Positions 12,404 to 26,531 of a DNA stretch of 64,000 bases are shown piece by piece; position 1 is the stretch's first letter; each line of letters starts with the position of its first letter. This DNA comes from Garcia nutans (lineage: Eukaryota > Streptophyta > Magnoliopsida > Malpighiales > Euphorbiaceae), in assembly GCA_947685225.1 (NCBI GenBank), contig CANTUV010000033.1, positions 58,009,001 through 58,073,000 on the forward strand, read 5' to 3'. The position numbers were made by a program, and so were the translations under genes. A model generated the notes under the pieces. The model did no database searches. It was given only the letters and a program-made list of their open reading frames with translations, and was not told the DNA's origin.

Positions 12404-14007
12404 CTTTACAATATTTCTCTTTACCCTTTGTTGTTATTATTATTTTCTCTTTTATCTGTTACCAATAACCAGATCTCCCTCTCTCTTTCTCTGCTTCGTA
12501 GCTGCAAGCTTGGGCGTTGAGTTTATTGATTTTTTTTTTCTTTTATTTTCTATATTTTTACATTTTATAATTTACAATAGCATGCAAATCAAGACTCGAA
12601 ATGGAATTATGCTTGTAAGTTGTATACCAAAAAAATGGAATTATACTGCTATTCACCTATTTGGATTGGGCTTTTTCCAAGAAGTAATTGGGTTCTAGTA
12701 GCCCAATCTGATGGGCTTACTTTGGGTTGCAATAAGGTAGGTTTGTCTATGTTTTGTTCTAGAAATTACATAAAATAAATTTCATTTTTATTAGTTTTTT
12801 ACAATTTTACACTTTTAAATTTACAAAAATATTTTTTTATATTTTTATGATATATATATATATTAAACATAGTAATATATTCAACATGTACCAAAAAATA
12901 TATAAATAAAAATAAACTTTTTTTTTGAATAATATGTTTTATTTTTATTTATACAATTTTTTCCCAGTAAATCTTTTTTTTAAGAGACTGCGCCCCTGTC
13001 GAACGACTGTTCGTCACAGGACTAATATTCGCGTAACGCGTATTGGCTATTGGGAAACCATCATGAAGTAGCCTAGTCGTCGTTTCTTGATTTTATTGGA
13101 TCACCGGCCATCAAAATAACGACTTGTCGTTTATTTTATTTGTGCGCGTCTTCCACGAAATCCTGCTGTCGTCTCGTTTTTTTTAGCAATGGCTCTTGTC
13201 ATTAATTAAAAAGGGGTATCAATCGTCAATTTTAGTTTCTCCAGATGAACTGAAAATCTAGACTTTTTTCTATATAGGATGAGCTATAATAAGATTTATT
13301 TCTATCTGATCCTTTCTGCTTCAGAATGGATTCATTGGATCTCTTCAAACAGTCATTTTGAGCTTGTTCTGCATTGTGCAGAATTATCAGAGAAATAACG
13401 CAGAACTATTGGCTTCTCTCCCTGTATCAAGTCAAAATGAGCATAGAGTTGGGCATTGCTATGGCAAATGTACATGGTAATGGCAAAAGCAAGTCCCCTG
13501 TTCCTTATCATATACATTTGACTTGTGAAAATTATTCACCAGAAGCTCCAACAGCCAAGGTTTCAAGAAGCAACCATGGTACTATACATCCTTGTAAACC
13601 ATATTAGGCCAAGGAACCTTCCACAGCCAAAGAATTCCCTCAAAAGCACTAGTGCATTTATATATATATATTAATTTACAACTGGAATCTGGAAATGATC
13701 AGAGAAACTGAAATTGCATTGAAAAGAATAAAGCCGCAAATTATACAGGTAATCTATCAGTCTTTGCAGAGTAAGAGTTTTCCCCATTATGTTATTTCTT
13801 GCAAGCCATACCTCGCCTCAAGGATAGTCCCAATTCAGTAACAGTTACCCTTCAACTCAGGGTATTTTTATTCTTTGCCATTTGACCTTTCTATTTGAGG
13901 GTTTGAACCTGGCTTGGCTTTCATAAAATCCATCTATTTTTTTGACATTCTAATAAATCCAAGCTACTCACAAACAACTAAACCATAATATCAATGACGA
14001 ATTGCCG
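12404..14007. other. Intergenic region between Yip1-family gene and carrier gene
   Basis: This holds the promoter of the Yip1-family gene (near 12404) and the 3' flank of the peroxisomal carrier gene (near 14007). A GC-richer patch at about 12980-13180, with several ACGAC/GTCGT motifs, resembles plant promoter DNA. A 77-codon plus frame at 13374-13607 is not recognisable. No transposon boundary was seen. Confidence 0.5.
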
Positions 14008-16593
14008 TCATGCACTTTTTAATCTGCCCCTGTTAAGAAATAGATACCTTCTGATTGCAAGTATGACAACCCAAGTACTTCTCGAAATTTTCTCTTTGAT
14101 CATCAACAGCAATGCTGAGCTTAGCACTGTTTTCAATATCTGGGCTTGCAGTCCTTTAAAAAATCCCAAAAGTCCTTCTCCTTTCCAAATTGCATAGATG
14201 ACTCCAGGCACTGTTTTGCTCGATTTTGGTTTAACTTTCTTACTTCCATCATCATCTGAGTCAGCTGCTTGAATCATTACCTTACACCTGCATGGACAAC
14301 ACGTTTAAATTTGGCTCTATAAAGGACTTATAGAAACAGGTTTACGATAATAACCACCCACCTGATTGCAGGATATGTAATAAAGGTGGCAACACACTTT
14401 GAAACTGCACCCAAAACAAAAGCTGAGAAGGCAGAAATTGCTTCAACAGACGAACTCTTGTCTGCTGCATTTTGTTTTCCCTTGAGAAGTCTTTGTTTGA
14501 GCTGATCAAACACTGTATACTGCATTAAATAACCAAATCTGACCTTAGCTTGGTTTTCTTAAATAAATCAAATGCATATCCCAATAGAACGAGCCATTAG
14601 GCAAAGTAAAATACCTGAATTGCAGGATTGGAGGTCAGCAAGAGAGAGATGCCAAGGCCATCAAATGCATCACCCCAAGTGCCCTCTGTCAACGTCTGCC
14701 AAAGTCCTTTTGATTTGCCAAAGGCACTTGTCTGCATCCTTGAGGAGGCAGTATCTAGGGGCTACACAGTGATATGGACAGAATCTAATATTAAACTCTG
14801 ACATTCAATATTCAAGGAAGGAAAAGAAAAAAAATTGAAGGATTAGAATTTAAGATTCAGGAAAATATGGACTAAACCAAAAAATGGAAAAAAGATAAGA
14901 AATTCAAGAATAACAATTTGCATCATTCTATAATTTCTTGGTCTTTTCTTTATTGCTGCTACTGTCAGAAAAAGCACCATATCAAAACTGTGATTCACAA
15001 TCATATAAAAGCAGCTATCACATTAAGACATAAAATTAACAATAACTGCAATTACACTTCACATACCAAGAGCACCATATTCTGAAAGGTTTCACTACTT
15101 TGATTGCATATCTTATAACGGAGGGATTTGCTTGTGTATCAGGGAACAATAGTTATAATATGCATTTAACATATTTGATTGTGCTGAAGAGAGAAAAAAA
15201 AAAGATGGTTACTGACTCACCTGAGTCGTAATGGCAGTGCAAGCACCAGCAGCAGCAGCAATAACCAGGTTTGCTTTTGTTCCAATTTTTTTGGATCCAC
15301 TTTTTTCCAGATATAGCCTTTTAAAGTAACTATACCCATAGAAGTAAACAAACTGTGAAATGAAAGACTGCAGATTTTTTGTTCCCAAGCCTTGGTACAA
15401 TGAAAGAAATTGTCTGCTTGATAGAGCTTCCCATAAGACATCAGAAAGGTGCCTACATAAACCACAGAACAGAATGATTAAACTGCTACAACATAAACAT
15501 AATTCTTAAAACAAACTGCAAACTGTCCCAAAATATGCTATTAAGCATTGAACTCAACCCTAAATTTAAACCAGAAATCACCAAGGAGGTCGTAGAACTA
15601 ATGCATGATCCACCATGATAAAGTAAAAGGCCATCTGACAGACATCAATACTCACAACACAAGCAGCATTTTTCATCCCACTGAACACTCATTGAAAGAA
15701 CACGACAAAAAGACAATAGATGATTCAACAAAAAAAAAAGCTGTAAAACTAGTTTCAGCCCGATTAAACCAAATCACCTACTAGAAAGCGAGCTATTTGC
15801 AACCTCCACGCGCTATCCATTCTCTTAAACAGTTATAAAGAATTATTTGATAGACGAGGGAGAAAATTGTCAAATATTCATAGAGGATCAAGTTCATCAA
15901 GCATGCAAACAGTAAAATCTCCTTGACAATAATCAACGAATCAGTTTCATGGATAGCTTATCGGAAACTAGCTTTAAAATTCAATTACAATGACCAAAAG
16001 TAGTATTTAGCCTACTAGAAATCAAATGGATATTGCCACATCCAAACAGAACAGAAGTTACAGAACTCATACATGAATAATTCAACTATTGAGAAAAATA
16101 ATTTCCTGATCACCATGTTGATTAATCTATAGTTGAAGACAATATCAAGTCAGCTACAGAGCTGCAACAGCGGATGATTAAGCACAGCTAGAACCTAAAC
16201 AGGATATAATTATCTGAGTTCACAAAAATTATAACCCTTATAACAAAAACTCAGCCTAAACAAAAACAGATAATCACATAAGTAAAACAGATTCAATTCA
16301 GAAGCCACCGATACCACAGCAACAGCATAAAACTCTAGAATTGAATTACACCCAATTGATTTTACAACCGGATCATCATCACAGGACCAAAAAAGCGTAC
16401 CCAGATTAAAAAAAAATACAACAAAAAGACAGAGAAGAATTGACCTGTACTTTCGCTGGCCGCCTTGAGCACGAACCTCGGCTTGGTACTTGGTTTTACA
16501 GGTATCAAGAGGGTACAAGATCGTTGTACTTAACAAAGACCCAATGGCTCCAGAGGTGGCCTCTGATAACGATTCAAGATCGACGCCACCCAT
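14008..16593 (-). CDS. PNC1: Peroxisomal adenine nucleotide carrier (PNC1/2-like)
   Basis: Five minus-strand exons: 16593-16445, 15452-15221, 14761-14615, 14519-14362 and 14287-14008. They join in phase to 321 residues, close to the 322 I recall for Arabidopsis PNC1. Three mitochondrial-carrier repeats are visible with P-x-D/E-type signatures: YPLDTCKTK near residue 27, PLDTASSR at the exon 2/3 junction and YPAIRCKV at the exon 4/5 junction. LYQGLGTKNLQS and the C-terminal GFFKGLQAQILKTVLSSALL are PNC hallmarks. PNC exchanges cytosolic ATP for peroxisomal AMP/ADP to support fatty-acid activation and beta-oxidation, notably in seedlings. The frame is intact. PNC1 versus PNC2 cannot be separated here. 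Confidence 0.9.
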
Positions 16594-18860
16594 GTCTCCA
16601 ACTGTAAAAATAATGAATAAAAAGCTTACAACTTTGACGAAAAATTGAGATTAATACACATAAGATATCATTTAAATATTACGTATAAGACTATAAGTTG
16701 TTTTATATGGTAGCCGGAAAGAAAGCAAATTGAAACGGGAACGTATGGGAAAATGATAGAAAGTGAGTAAATTAGATTTGGCGTTTTATTGGGAGTTGAG
16801 AAAACGTGACGCTGTGAAGGTTTTGGTCCTTCTCCGTCCATGAAACTAACGGCGAGCGGCCGCTTCATCTAACGGAGCAAACCAGAGTCAAATACCAAAC
16901 TCCAGACTGGCGACTATAAGAGCACGTGTTAGACGGTAGAGACGACGGATTTTGTACCAGTTCTGCGAGGGTGTTTGTCTTATAAGCTTAAAATAATAAT
17001 ATTAATAATAAGTTAGATATCCTTCTCCTATTATTTTGATATTTATAATCAATTAGTTTATAAATTAATTTAATTAAATAATTTATTATATTATTTATAT
17101 TTATTTTAATAAATATTTTTATTAATATAATTTTATTTTAAATAATAAATATATTTATAAATTATTTTTTATTAATTACATTAGATATTTATCAATCACT
17201 TATAAATAATTAAAATAAATATGTAATGGATTAAAATTTTAAATGCTTATAAACTATATTTTATAAGCTAAGTCAATTACCCTTTTTATTTATTAATTTT
17301 TCTTCATTAACAATAATTTAATTTTTTTATGGCAGTATTAGAGTTAATTTTGAGATTTTCAATAATTTTTTTTGCTTGAAAATATTTAAATTTAATTTTT
17401 ATTATGGTTTTTAAAAATTAGATGAGATATTTAAATTTTAAATTCAAAATTTAAGTAAAGTAATAAAAATTTTTGACCACTAAATTATATTTTGATGTTT
17501 TATTTTTAAATATGTTTATTTGTAAAATTTATATGTTTATATTTAGGATTGTATATATATTATGTATGATATATCTTATTAATACATCATTTTGTGTTGA
17601 TCTCTTGAAATTATGTTGTTTTTTTTCTTTAACAAAAACTAAGAAAGTCTACAATAAAAAAATATTTATTTTATAAACATAAGAGTACATCAAAAACATA
17701 AATAATAATAACTAATGATATGTTTATTATTAAAAATAACATTAAACATCACATAGTATGAAATTAATAAGTTAATTATTTAATGTTTACAAATGGTTTT
17801 AATTTGTCTAGCAAAAATTTTGTAGTGATCAAAGTAATTTTTTTAGGGAAATTATAATATCATAGCCCATTGCTAATATATTTCAAAAGATTTTGTGTTA
17901 TATTTAAACCTGTTTTGTTCCTAATGCAACTATTATTAGTATTAACAAATTATTATTTTTAAATTATTTTTCATGTGACCATTTCATTTGTAAGAGAGGC
18001 AATAAAAATTTATTAACAACATTTGAAAAAATGAATATATCAATATTCATAAGCAAAATAGCAAACAAAATATTATTCAAAAACCAATATTTTTAGAGGC
18101 AAATCAGACCCGTTGGCCGGATTAAATTAATTGGTAACCAGAGATTAATTTGATTTTAAAAAATACTAAAAATTTAAATATATAAAAAATCAATCAAAAT
18201 TGACAAAATTAATTCATCATATTAAATCATATCAAACCAAACCGAATTAGTTTTTGAAATTTTAAGTATTTTTTATGAAATTCAAATTAAAAATATCATT
18301 TTTTTACACATATTATATTTAATATGTGATATTTTTAATTAATAAATTATATTTTTATTATTTTAAAATTTTTATTTTAAAATTTCTATAATTTTTAGAT
18401 TATTTATTAATATTATTATATTTTGAAGCTAATTAATTTGGTTAAAGCGGTTAGGTCGTGAATCAATTATTAATCTAGTTCGGATATGATTTTAAAAATA
18501 TTAAATTTTTTAAAATAATAATAATCTTTATTTTAAAACACATAAGCTGGAAGACGTACAGATTATTATTATTTTAATTATTATTATCATATTGTATTTT
18601 AAAAACTTAATATACTATTAATTATCAATTAATAATCATCCGCCATGATGAGGTTGTTGATAACAAATTAAGCCCTGGAGAGAAGCAGCTCTCATCGATT
18701 GACTTTGGGCTATTTTGTAAACAAGAATTAGCTGGAGCATCATTTTGAAATTTATCAAATTTATCAATTAATGAGTATCAGCCACTTGATGTTTAAAATA
18801 TAAATTTCAAGTATTCAAATTAATATATGTGGTTTTATTTTTATATTCGTTGGGAATAAA
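16594..18860. other. Carrier promoter followed by AT-rich intergenic DNA
   Basis: The first 400 bases upstream of the carrier ATG are less AT-rich and include a CACGTG G-box at 16923-16928. From about 17000 the sequence becomes extremely AT-rich with no recognisable coding. The frame at 17473-17676 is low-complexity and rejected. Confidence 0.55.
16923..16928. promoter_or_regulatory. G-box (CACGTG)
   Basis: A palindromic CACGTG lies 330 bp upstream of the peroxisomal carrier start codon. G-boxes bind bZIP and bHLH factors and are common in light- and ABA-responsive promoters. Its use here is inferred from position only. Confidence 0.4.
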
Positions 18861-19062
18861 GTAGAAGAGGAGTTTTGACGCAGCAGTAAATGTGTCGCAG
18901 TGTGATATGAGATCACGGATTCGAGTTGTGAAAACGGCCTTTTGCAATTAATTGCAAGAGAATGTCGTGTACAAAGATTTAATGGATTTGACCATTCCAT
19001 AGACCCTATTTATTACGGGAGTATTCATATATCGGGTTGCTCTTTTTTATTGAAAATAAAGT
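18855..19062 (+). mobile_element. Decayed tRNA-derived SINE (Au-SINE-like)
   Basis: The stretch 18863-19054 aligns by eye, with many substitutions, to the widespread plant Au-type SINE. It has a tRNA B-box-like GGATTCGAGTTGTG, then CTTTTGCAATTAATTGCA, then ACGGGAGTATTCAT and the ending GGGTTGCTCTTTTTT. The octamer AATAAAGT occurs at 18855-18862 and 19055-19062, fitting a target-site duplication. SINEs are non-coding and mobilised by LINE proteins. The minus-strand frame across it (18815-19000) is not a gene. Divergence is high, so the family name is tentative. Confidence 0.55.
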
Positions 19063-20200
19063 CATAATTTAATAATGATAAAAATATATAATTTAATTAA
19101 ATGATTAAAAATTATATATATGCATATAAAAATATTTCGGCTTTTTTTGAATAGTGTTTTCATTTTCATACATATAAAATCAGAAAAGTCCTATTTTCTT
19201 CTCCTTTTTTCTTATTAGCTTCTTTTTCATATTTAATTCAACAAACTTGTATTAATAGAGAGCCAACAATTAATGATATTTTCATTTCATTTCACACCAA
19301 ACCAAGAAGTTTCCTCTAAACAACACATGACATACCAGTCTTTAATAAGTTTTCTCTTTTAGACCAAACTCTTGATGTGGATTGTTATTTCACTATTATA
19401 TAATTTTTTGAATGAAAGTTCCTTTAAAAAAAATTGTCTACTTAAATATCACCTTTTTTAGAATAAATTAAATATCACTTTTTTGTTTTTTGCTTTTAAA
19501 ATAAAAATAGAAATTAACCAAATTACTTTATTCAATTTAGCACATTTTATCCTGCAAATCTTGAGTTCTCACCTTAAATCTATATAATATTATAAATTTA
19601 TAAATATGCATAAACATTTTATGATAATCATGTTTAATTATTTTTTAAAATATTATTCTAAATGTTATTTATTAAATACCTAAAATTAATAATAAAAACT
19701 TAAATGATGAAGTCACTTGTCAAAATAGATCGTAAATTAAATTAAAATTTTTTCATTAAAATTTTTTAAATTTAAAATCACATTTAAGTTTTTTTACATC
19801 AGGTCCATGAAAATATAATAGGAATTTCTTTAAAAGTAGTGTTTAAAAAATAAAAACATTTTAAAAAATATTTTTTTATTTTTTAAATATATTTATTTTT
19901 AATTTAATAATATTTTAATTTCAGATATATATATAGTATATTTTTAAATACAAGAGTTAAAAAATAAAACAATTTATTAAATATAATATTGTTTTTTAGG
20001 GTCCAGAAAGCATAAAACATCAGTGTAATTGCAGGTAATTAAGGACTATAGATGATTATTAAAATCCTCGAATATTACAAAAATCAATAATTAATTATTT
20101 ATAAAAAACAACTGCACTTTCAATTTCACTGTCTCTTGAACTTTCATAGCTTATTACATACTTCTTGTTGAAGAAGCCACCATAGCCAGCCTCCACCACA
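19063..20200. other. AT-rich intergenic DNA upstream of MIRO
   Basis: No coding or transposon structure was recognised. The final part before about 20200 is presumably the MIRO promoter. Confidence 0.5.
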
Positions 20201-20210
20201 AACCCCAAAA

Positions 20211-20220
20211 ATTAGGGTTT
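20211..20220. promoter_or_regulatory. Telo-box-like motif in MIRO 5' leader
   Basis: ATTAGGGTTT is the complement of the plant telo-box (AAACCCTA), often found near transcription starts of genes expressed in dividing cells. A GT at 20263 and a pyrimidine-rich AG at 20443-20444 suggest a 5'-UTR intron between this site and the ATG. Both points are inferred. Confidence 0.4.
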
Positions 20221-20472
20221 CTGGTGGCCTCTCTGAATCTTTTTCAAAATCACTGATACTAGGTACAAACCTTCACTCTCACTCTCACTTTTTATTTATA
20301 TTATTATTATTATTTTTTCTCAAGATTTCCTTAAATTCCCAATTTTGACCTCGTTTCTCCTTCTTATTTATGCCTTTGGCCACTCTTATCCATGTTATAT
20401 TGGGGTTTTTGATCAGTGACGCTTTGAATTTGGTTTTTTTACAGTGTTTTGTAATTATCTATTATTCAAAAT

Positions 20473-23400
20473 ATGGCGAAAGCTGCAACTGGAACTGCTA
20501 ATCCAGGTGGTAAGAGTGGAGTCCGTATTGTGGTAGCTGGAGACCGTGGCACCGGCAAGTCTACTTTGATAGTCACCGCCGCTGTTGAAACTTTTCCTAC
20601 CAATGTTCCGCTGGTTCTACCGCCCACTAGGTTGCCTGAGGATTTCTACCCTGACCGCATCCCTGTTACTATCATCGATACTTCCTCCAGGTATTTACTT
20701 GAAAGCTCTGTTAGAGCTTCAAAATAACTCATTAAGATCGACTTTGGTGTTTGAACGAATTTTAATTTAACTGACGCATTTAGGTGAAGCTTTTTATTTG
20801 TAGTGAAAACAATTTGCCATACATAAGATTTGATATTCAAAGTTTGTATATTTTTTTTTGAATGAAACGTTCTCTTAAGTAATGGATGATTAATTGATTT
20901 TCCCATGTGATTTAGACCGGAGGATTCTGGTAAAGTGGCTGATGAGCTGAAGCGAGCTGATGCAGTTGTTCTTACTTATGCATGTGACAAGTCAGAGAGT
21001 CTTGATCGATTGAGTACCTTCTGGCTTCCATTGCTTCGTAGATTGGAGGTTTCTATACTTTTTTTTAACGCACTTTATAATTCCTATTTATTTTATTTGC
21101 TCTAAGAACTCATTGGGAGTCTATGAACAAATTGGGGGCAGAAATTTATCGATTTCATGAACCAGACTAAAATAGCATATGATAATAAATTTCCATCCAA
21201 TATGCATTCATGGACAACACAATATTTTGTGGATAATGGAACTTTGTTCTTTTCTTCCATATGTAAGAATTTATTATTTTGTATGCAGAGTCTTGTGCAT
21301 ACAAGAGCACACGTTTTTACATACTCATAATGGATATATGTCACCAATAAGCAGGTGAGGGTGCCGGTCATAGTGGTGGGTTGCAAGCTGGACCTAAGGG
21401 ATGAAAACCAGCAGGTGAGCTTGGAGCAAGTTATGTCACCAATAATGCAACAGTTTCGGGAAATTGAGACTTGCATTGAATGTTCAGCACATAAGCAAAT
21501 TCAGGTATACTTTGATGCCAGCTTGTGGCTGCCATCTATCTTGAATTGCTTTTGTAGGATACAAAAACATGAATCTTTAGATTAACTTAATGTTGCCATT
21601 ATGGTGTAATTATGCTTTTGTGGCCTTTTTTCTATTCACTAATAACTTTTAGTTTACCATCTATTATTTTGTAGTTTGCTCCTTATAGTCATAATTTTCA
21701 TCTGCTTTTCATGTGATGTGGATTCAGTTTCAACCTAATATGTGAGGATGAGAATATGGTTTGATTTTAATTTTTTTACTAGTGCCCGCGACTAGTGAGC
21801 AAATAACTCTTCTTCGGCTCTCGATGCAGTTCTTTGGGTTTCTGTCATTAACAATCTAATTGACAGATTTGTGTTATTCTGTTTGCAGATCCCTGAGGTT
21901 TTCTACTATGCACAAAAAGCAGTGCTTCACCCAACTGGTCCACTATTTGATCAGGAATCACAAACTTTAAAGCCCAGGTGTGTGAGAGCCTTGAAGCGGA
22001 TATTTATTCTCTGTGATCAGGACAGAGATGGTGCCCTCAGCGATGCAGAATTAAATGATTTTCAGGTATATGTTCCTCTTCTTCGTTCCTTTTCATTTTT
22101 GCATTACTTTGCTTCCCTCTTTCCATATTTTTACGGGTGGGATTTGATGTGAATTTCATTCTGTGTGTAATTTTTGCCTTCTATCTGGAGATTAAATGTC
22201 CTTTTCTGGCACTGTGAAATTGGCCTTTTAACTATTCAGTGTTTGTGAGGTTAAAACATCTTGCTGCCAGTCTTATGGACTAGTGACACATCCTCCTTGC
22301 ATTGGCAGGGAGAAGACAAAGTCCTGGGTTGAGCACCTAGCAATTAGTCATTGTTGGATATTGATGCAGTCCTGAGAGTAATTGTGCCTCATGTTTGTGA
22401 AGGATCTAATTTTATATATTTCATCAGGTCAAATGTTTCAATTCTCCTTTACAGCCTTCTGAAATTGTGGATGTTAAGAGGGTTGTGGAAGAGAAGTTAC
22501 CTGGTGGAGGAGCCACTGATAGAGGGGTCAATGAACGTGGCCTTACTTTGACAGGATTCTTGCTTCTCCATGCATTGTTCATTGAAAAAGGTCGTCTCGA
22601 GACAACATGGACTGTATTAAGGAAATTTGGATACAATAATGATATCAAACTTGCTGATGAACTAATTCCAACATTCAAACGAACTCCCGATCAGGTAAGA
22701 TCTCACGAAGATAAAACTGTTATCATGACATTGTCTGTGTTGTACCTCAGAATTCACATCCCAGTGACGCATAGTAGTGATATTCTATTTTATGGCTTTG
22801 ACCCATTAGATTGTCTCAATTATTGAACAAGCTGGGATTGGGGAAAGGCATTCTAAAGCACACTGCCTTACGTTGGGTAGAGCAATTTCATGTGCAATCT
22901 CTTAAATCAATTATAATATTTTTATAAACTTTGGGCGTATTTGCAAGATATGTAGTGCCTCCATATTCTTGATTTTGTTTGGGCCTGGCTGATGGCCATA
23001 TAATTTTTTGCCTTGCAGCAGCTCAAGATGGGAGTGAATTTCTACTTGCTGGTGTTTCTGTTTCTTCTTTTCTGCGTGCTTTGCTTGTTTAAATGCTCAC
23101 GTTTTTCTGTCATTTATTGTAGAGCGTGGAGCTCACAAATGTAACTATTGACTTCTTGAAGGGAATCTATGAATTATTCGACAGTGATTATGTATGTTTC
23201 TCTCTCTTACTTGACAAATAGTAGCTACTCAAACCATCATGTTAATGTTTGTCTTGTTTTGCTTTATTTAAGTACATGCCTCAGTTAGATTAGTTTGCAG
23301 AGTTCCAAATGAGCAAAATATTCTGAATTCTCAGAAGTTTCACTACATTGTATTGTTAAGACAGGATAATAACCTGCGACCTCCAGAGCTTGAGGATATT

Positions 23401-26400
23401 TTTTCTACTGCACCAGAAAGGTAAGCATATTCATCATATTTAATATTATTTTTAATTCTCTTCATTAAGTTTAAATGTGCATTTCTCTAAACTATGTGAA
23501 ATTCTAATAATTCTAGTCCAATGGTTTAGATTGTTTTTCACTTTTGCATTAGTTTCTTTGATGTTAAACTTCTTTGAACATGGTTAAAAAATCCAGTTAT
23601 TTTGTTTTGAGTGTTATCTGCATGAGCTGTGCTGAAAATGATGAAACTGCATGTATGCATAATCATTTATTTATATTCCTGATGGTAATATTGATAAGCT
23701 GTCTTGATTGGTTTCCTATCCTGATCATCAGAACATTTGTCACTTATCTTATTCTGTCGATGTGGCTATTCTTATTCTGTATTTGAGACTTGTCTTGTCA
23801 ACTTCAGCCCTTGGGATGAAGCTCCATACAAGGATGCTGCAGAGAAAACTGCCTTGGGTGGGCTATCAGTTAATGCGTTTTTAGCAGAGGTATTAGTATG
23901 CTATGTCTCTCTATGCTCATGATACCCCCACTCTTTTATTCTCTTCTACCCAACTCATGCTTATACAATTTTCCTTTGATGCTATGACTGCCCAGTATTA
24001 TGTATCCGGAACCAAGATTCTTCGTATTTTGTGAAGAATAGCATCATATGAGCAATTAAAGTACTTCCATTTCTTGCAATGCCTGTCTGTATATGCTGAA
24101 TATAAAATGTGTTGCAGTGGGCCTTTATGACGCTTCTAGATCCATCTCGTGCTGTGGAGAATCTGATCTACCTTGGATATCCGGGTGATCCTTCTAATGC
24201 TGTACGTATAACAAGAAAAAGACGTCTAGATCGCAAGAAACAACAATCAGAAAGAAATGTTTTCCAGTGTTTTTTGTTTGGACCGAAGAAAGCTGGGAAA
24301 TCTGAATTATTGAATTCTTTTGTTGGAAGGTTTATTTTCTGAATTGTTATAAAAGAACCCATAAAATCTAGGTCAAGCAGATTATATTCTTTCTGATAAT
24401 TGGTTTTCATTTATCAATTTTAATGCAGGCCATTTTCTGAAACTTATTATTCAACAGCTGACGAGTGTTATGCAGTAAATGTTGTTGATCTACCTGGGGT
24501 ATGTGCTATTGCATCGTGCATCATGAATTTTAACAACCGGATAGAATTGCTCCATAAATCTAAGTTTGGAGGGTTGGGGGGAGGATTTTAGTTTCCCAAA
24601 TTGCATATGGTGGTTGGGCTCTATATCAGTCGCCAAATAATGGATCATCTTTTAGTGTTTTGCTTCTCAAATAAATGCCTGTGTGGAAATATTAGAAGGG
24701 ATGAATAAGAAACGTGGTTACTATTGTGTACAAGTTTGTGTTTTCATGACATGCAATCCTTCTCAGATTCTGGTTGTCTTTGTGGTCCGCAATAAAAATA
24801 GGTGTTTTGCTGAAGGTTTCAAAGATTTACCATTTATTTTGTACCAATGTCAAAGACAGTAGAGCAGTCCGCAAGTTCATTTTGATGTTTTGCACTCTCA
24901 CTTCATTTATTGTCAAATTATGATGGACTGCTATGAGACTACAATTACTGTTATATCTTCAATTTTTTTCATGATAATTCAAAATAGACTTATCTTCTCC
25001 TCCTCCCCCTTTCTCTTTCCTTCTTGACCTTTATTTTCTCTTTCTGGTTTTGTAATTCAAATGCCCATTCAGTTTCTTACTCTACTTTCCTGCTGAAGCT
25101 GTGTACTTGTTTTGTCTTCAGGGAATTAAGAAAACCCTTGTACTGAGAGAGATTCCTGAGGATGGAGTTAAGAAACTGCTGTCCAATAAGGAGTCTTTGG
25201 CATCATGTGACATAGCAGTATTTGTTCATGACAGGTAAAATGTAGGCACCTCTTGAACTCTTAAATTTAGTCATCTATGAGTGGTACTGTTATTCATACA
25301 TTGCTCTTAAGATGAAAATACTCTTTGGATTCATGTGATTTAATCTTGTGTTTTGAGAGAGATTCTTGGGGTGCACCCTTAACTTGAAGCATCCTGATTT
25401 TGCTGCAAGACATCAATAATTGAATAGTTTTCCCTCAGTAAGCTTGTGAGTACTGTACATGCAAATTTGAGGACACACAGGGATGTCTTTAGCTGGATGA
25501 ATCTGCTATGATCATGGCTTTAGAGGATATATTAACAGTTGTGCTGTAGCAACATTGATAAGATAAGTTCAACCTATTAAATGATTGACTACTCTTGCAG
25601 CTCTGATGAGTCTTCATGGAGGAAGGCGACTGAATTGCTTGTGGAAGTTGCAAGCCACGGTGAGGATACTGGCTTCGAGGTTCCTTGTCTAATTGTTGCA
25701 GCTAAAGATGATCTAAATTCATTTCCGATGGCAATACAAGAATCTACTAGGGTACTAACTCCCCTCATTAACACTATAATCTCATGGAGTTGGAAAGCAG
25801 TTACTGTATCAACTGCTTGACAATATTGTTTCACACATAAAAAGTGCAGATTTTTTTTTCATGAACACTTTTATGGACTTAGATTGTTTTGCCATTGATG
25901 CTACGTGATAGCAGTTTATGTTTGTATAGGCCTTGTTATTGATGGCAAGCATTCCATTAAGAACACTTGATTAATTTTAGTACATCTTCTTTTTATGGTG
26001 GACTGAAGCAGGCATTGTAATATCCATGTTCATTGAAATATTTGGCTTTTGTAGGTTACTCAGGATATGGGAATAGAGGCACCTATTCCTATCAGTGCTA
26101 AAATGGGGGATACCAATAATGTCTTCCGTAGGATTGTTAATGCAGCAGAACATCCTCATTTGAGCATTCCTGAAACAGAAGCAGGGAGAAGTCGCAAGGA
26201 ATACCATCGACTCATCAATCGCTCTCTCATGTTTGTTTCAGGTATGTTGATCTTCTGGGCTTCTAGCACTACCAACTACCATGTTCCTAAGGCACTGGGA
26301 AGTTTGGAACGTTGCTGGGTTTTGGTAGATTTTGCTCACTCTGGGAATTGGAATTTCCTTTTTCTATTCTTCTATTGTTTAATTATTTATTCTCAGAACT

Positions 26401-26531
26401 ATAAATAAATAAATTTTCCATCATCTACCATGTTAATGGTATGCTTCATTGTTGTAGTTGGAGCTGCGGTGGCCATTGTCGGGCTGGCAGCTTACCGAGT
26501 CTACGCTGCAAGGAAAAATACATCTGGCTGA
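20473..26531 (+). CDS. MIRO1: Mitochondrial Rho GTPase (MIRO)
   Basis: Fourteen plus-strand exons: 20473-20690, 20916-21048, 21355-21504, 21889-22065, 22428-22694, 23123-23191, 23365-23420, 23808-23889, 24118-24329, 24429-24498, 25122-25234, 25601-25751, 26055-26241 and 26458-26531. They join in phase to 652 residues. Domain order is diagnostic: first GTPase with P-loop GDRGTGKS (23-30), GCKLD and ECSA motifs; EF-hand DQDRDGALSDAE from about residue 210; EF-hand DSDYDNNLRPPE from about 335; second GTPase with P-loop GPKKAGKS (439-446); and a C-terminal anchor VGAAVAIVGLAAYRVYA. MIRO sits in the outer mitochondrial membrane and controls mitochondrial shape, distribution and ER contacts in a calcium-dependent way. 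Plant mutants have embryo and pollen defects. The gene looks fully intact. MIRO1 versus MIRO2 is not resolved. Confidence 0.93.

Noticed and set aside
12390..12698. 102-codon plus-strand frame upstream of the Yip1-family gene
   Set aside because: It overlaps exon 1 of that gene in antisense and its start lies in that exon; the Phe/Leu-rich content is compositional.
18890..18940. Possible tRNA gene, because of a GGATTCGAGT B-box-like motif
   Set aside because: No A box, acceptor stem or cloverleaf can be built; the motif belongs to the SINE head.
18815..19000. 61-codon minus-strand frame
   Set aside because: It overlaps the SINE-like element and has no protein similarity.
22424..22678. 84-codon minus-strand frame
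   Set aside because: It is the exact antisense of MIRO exon 5.
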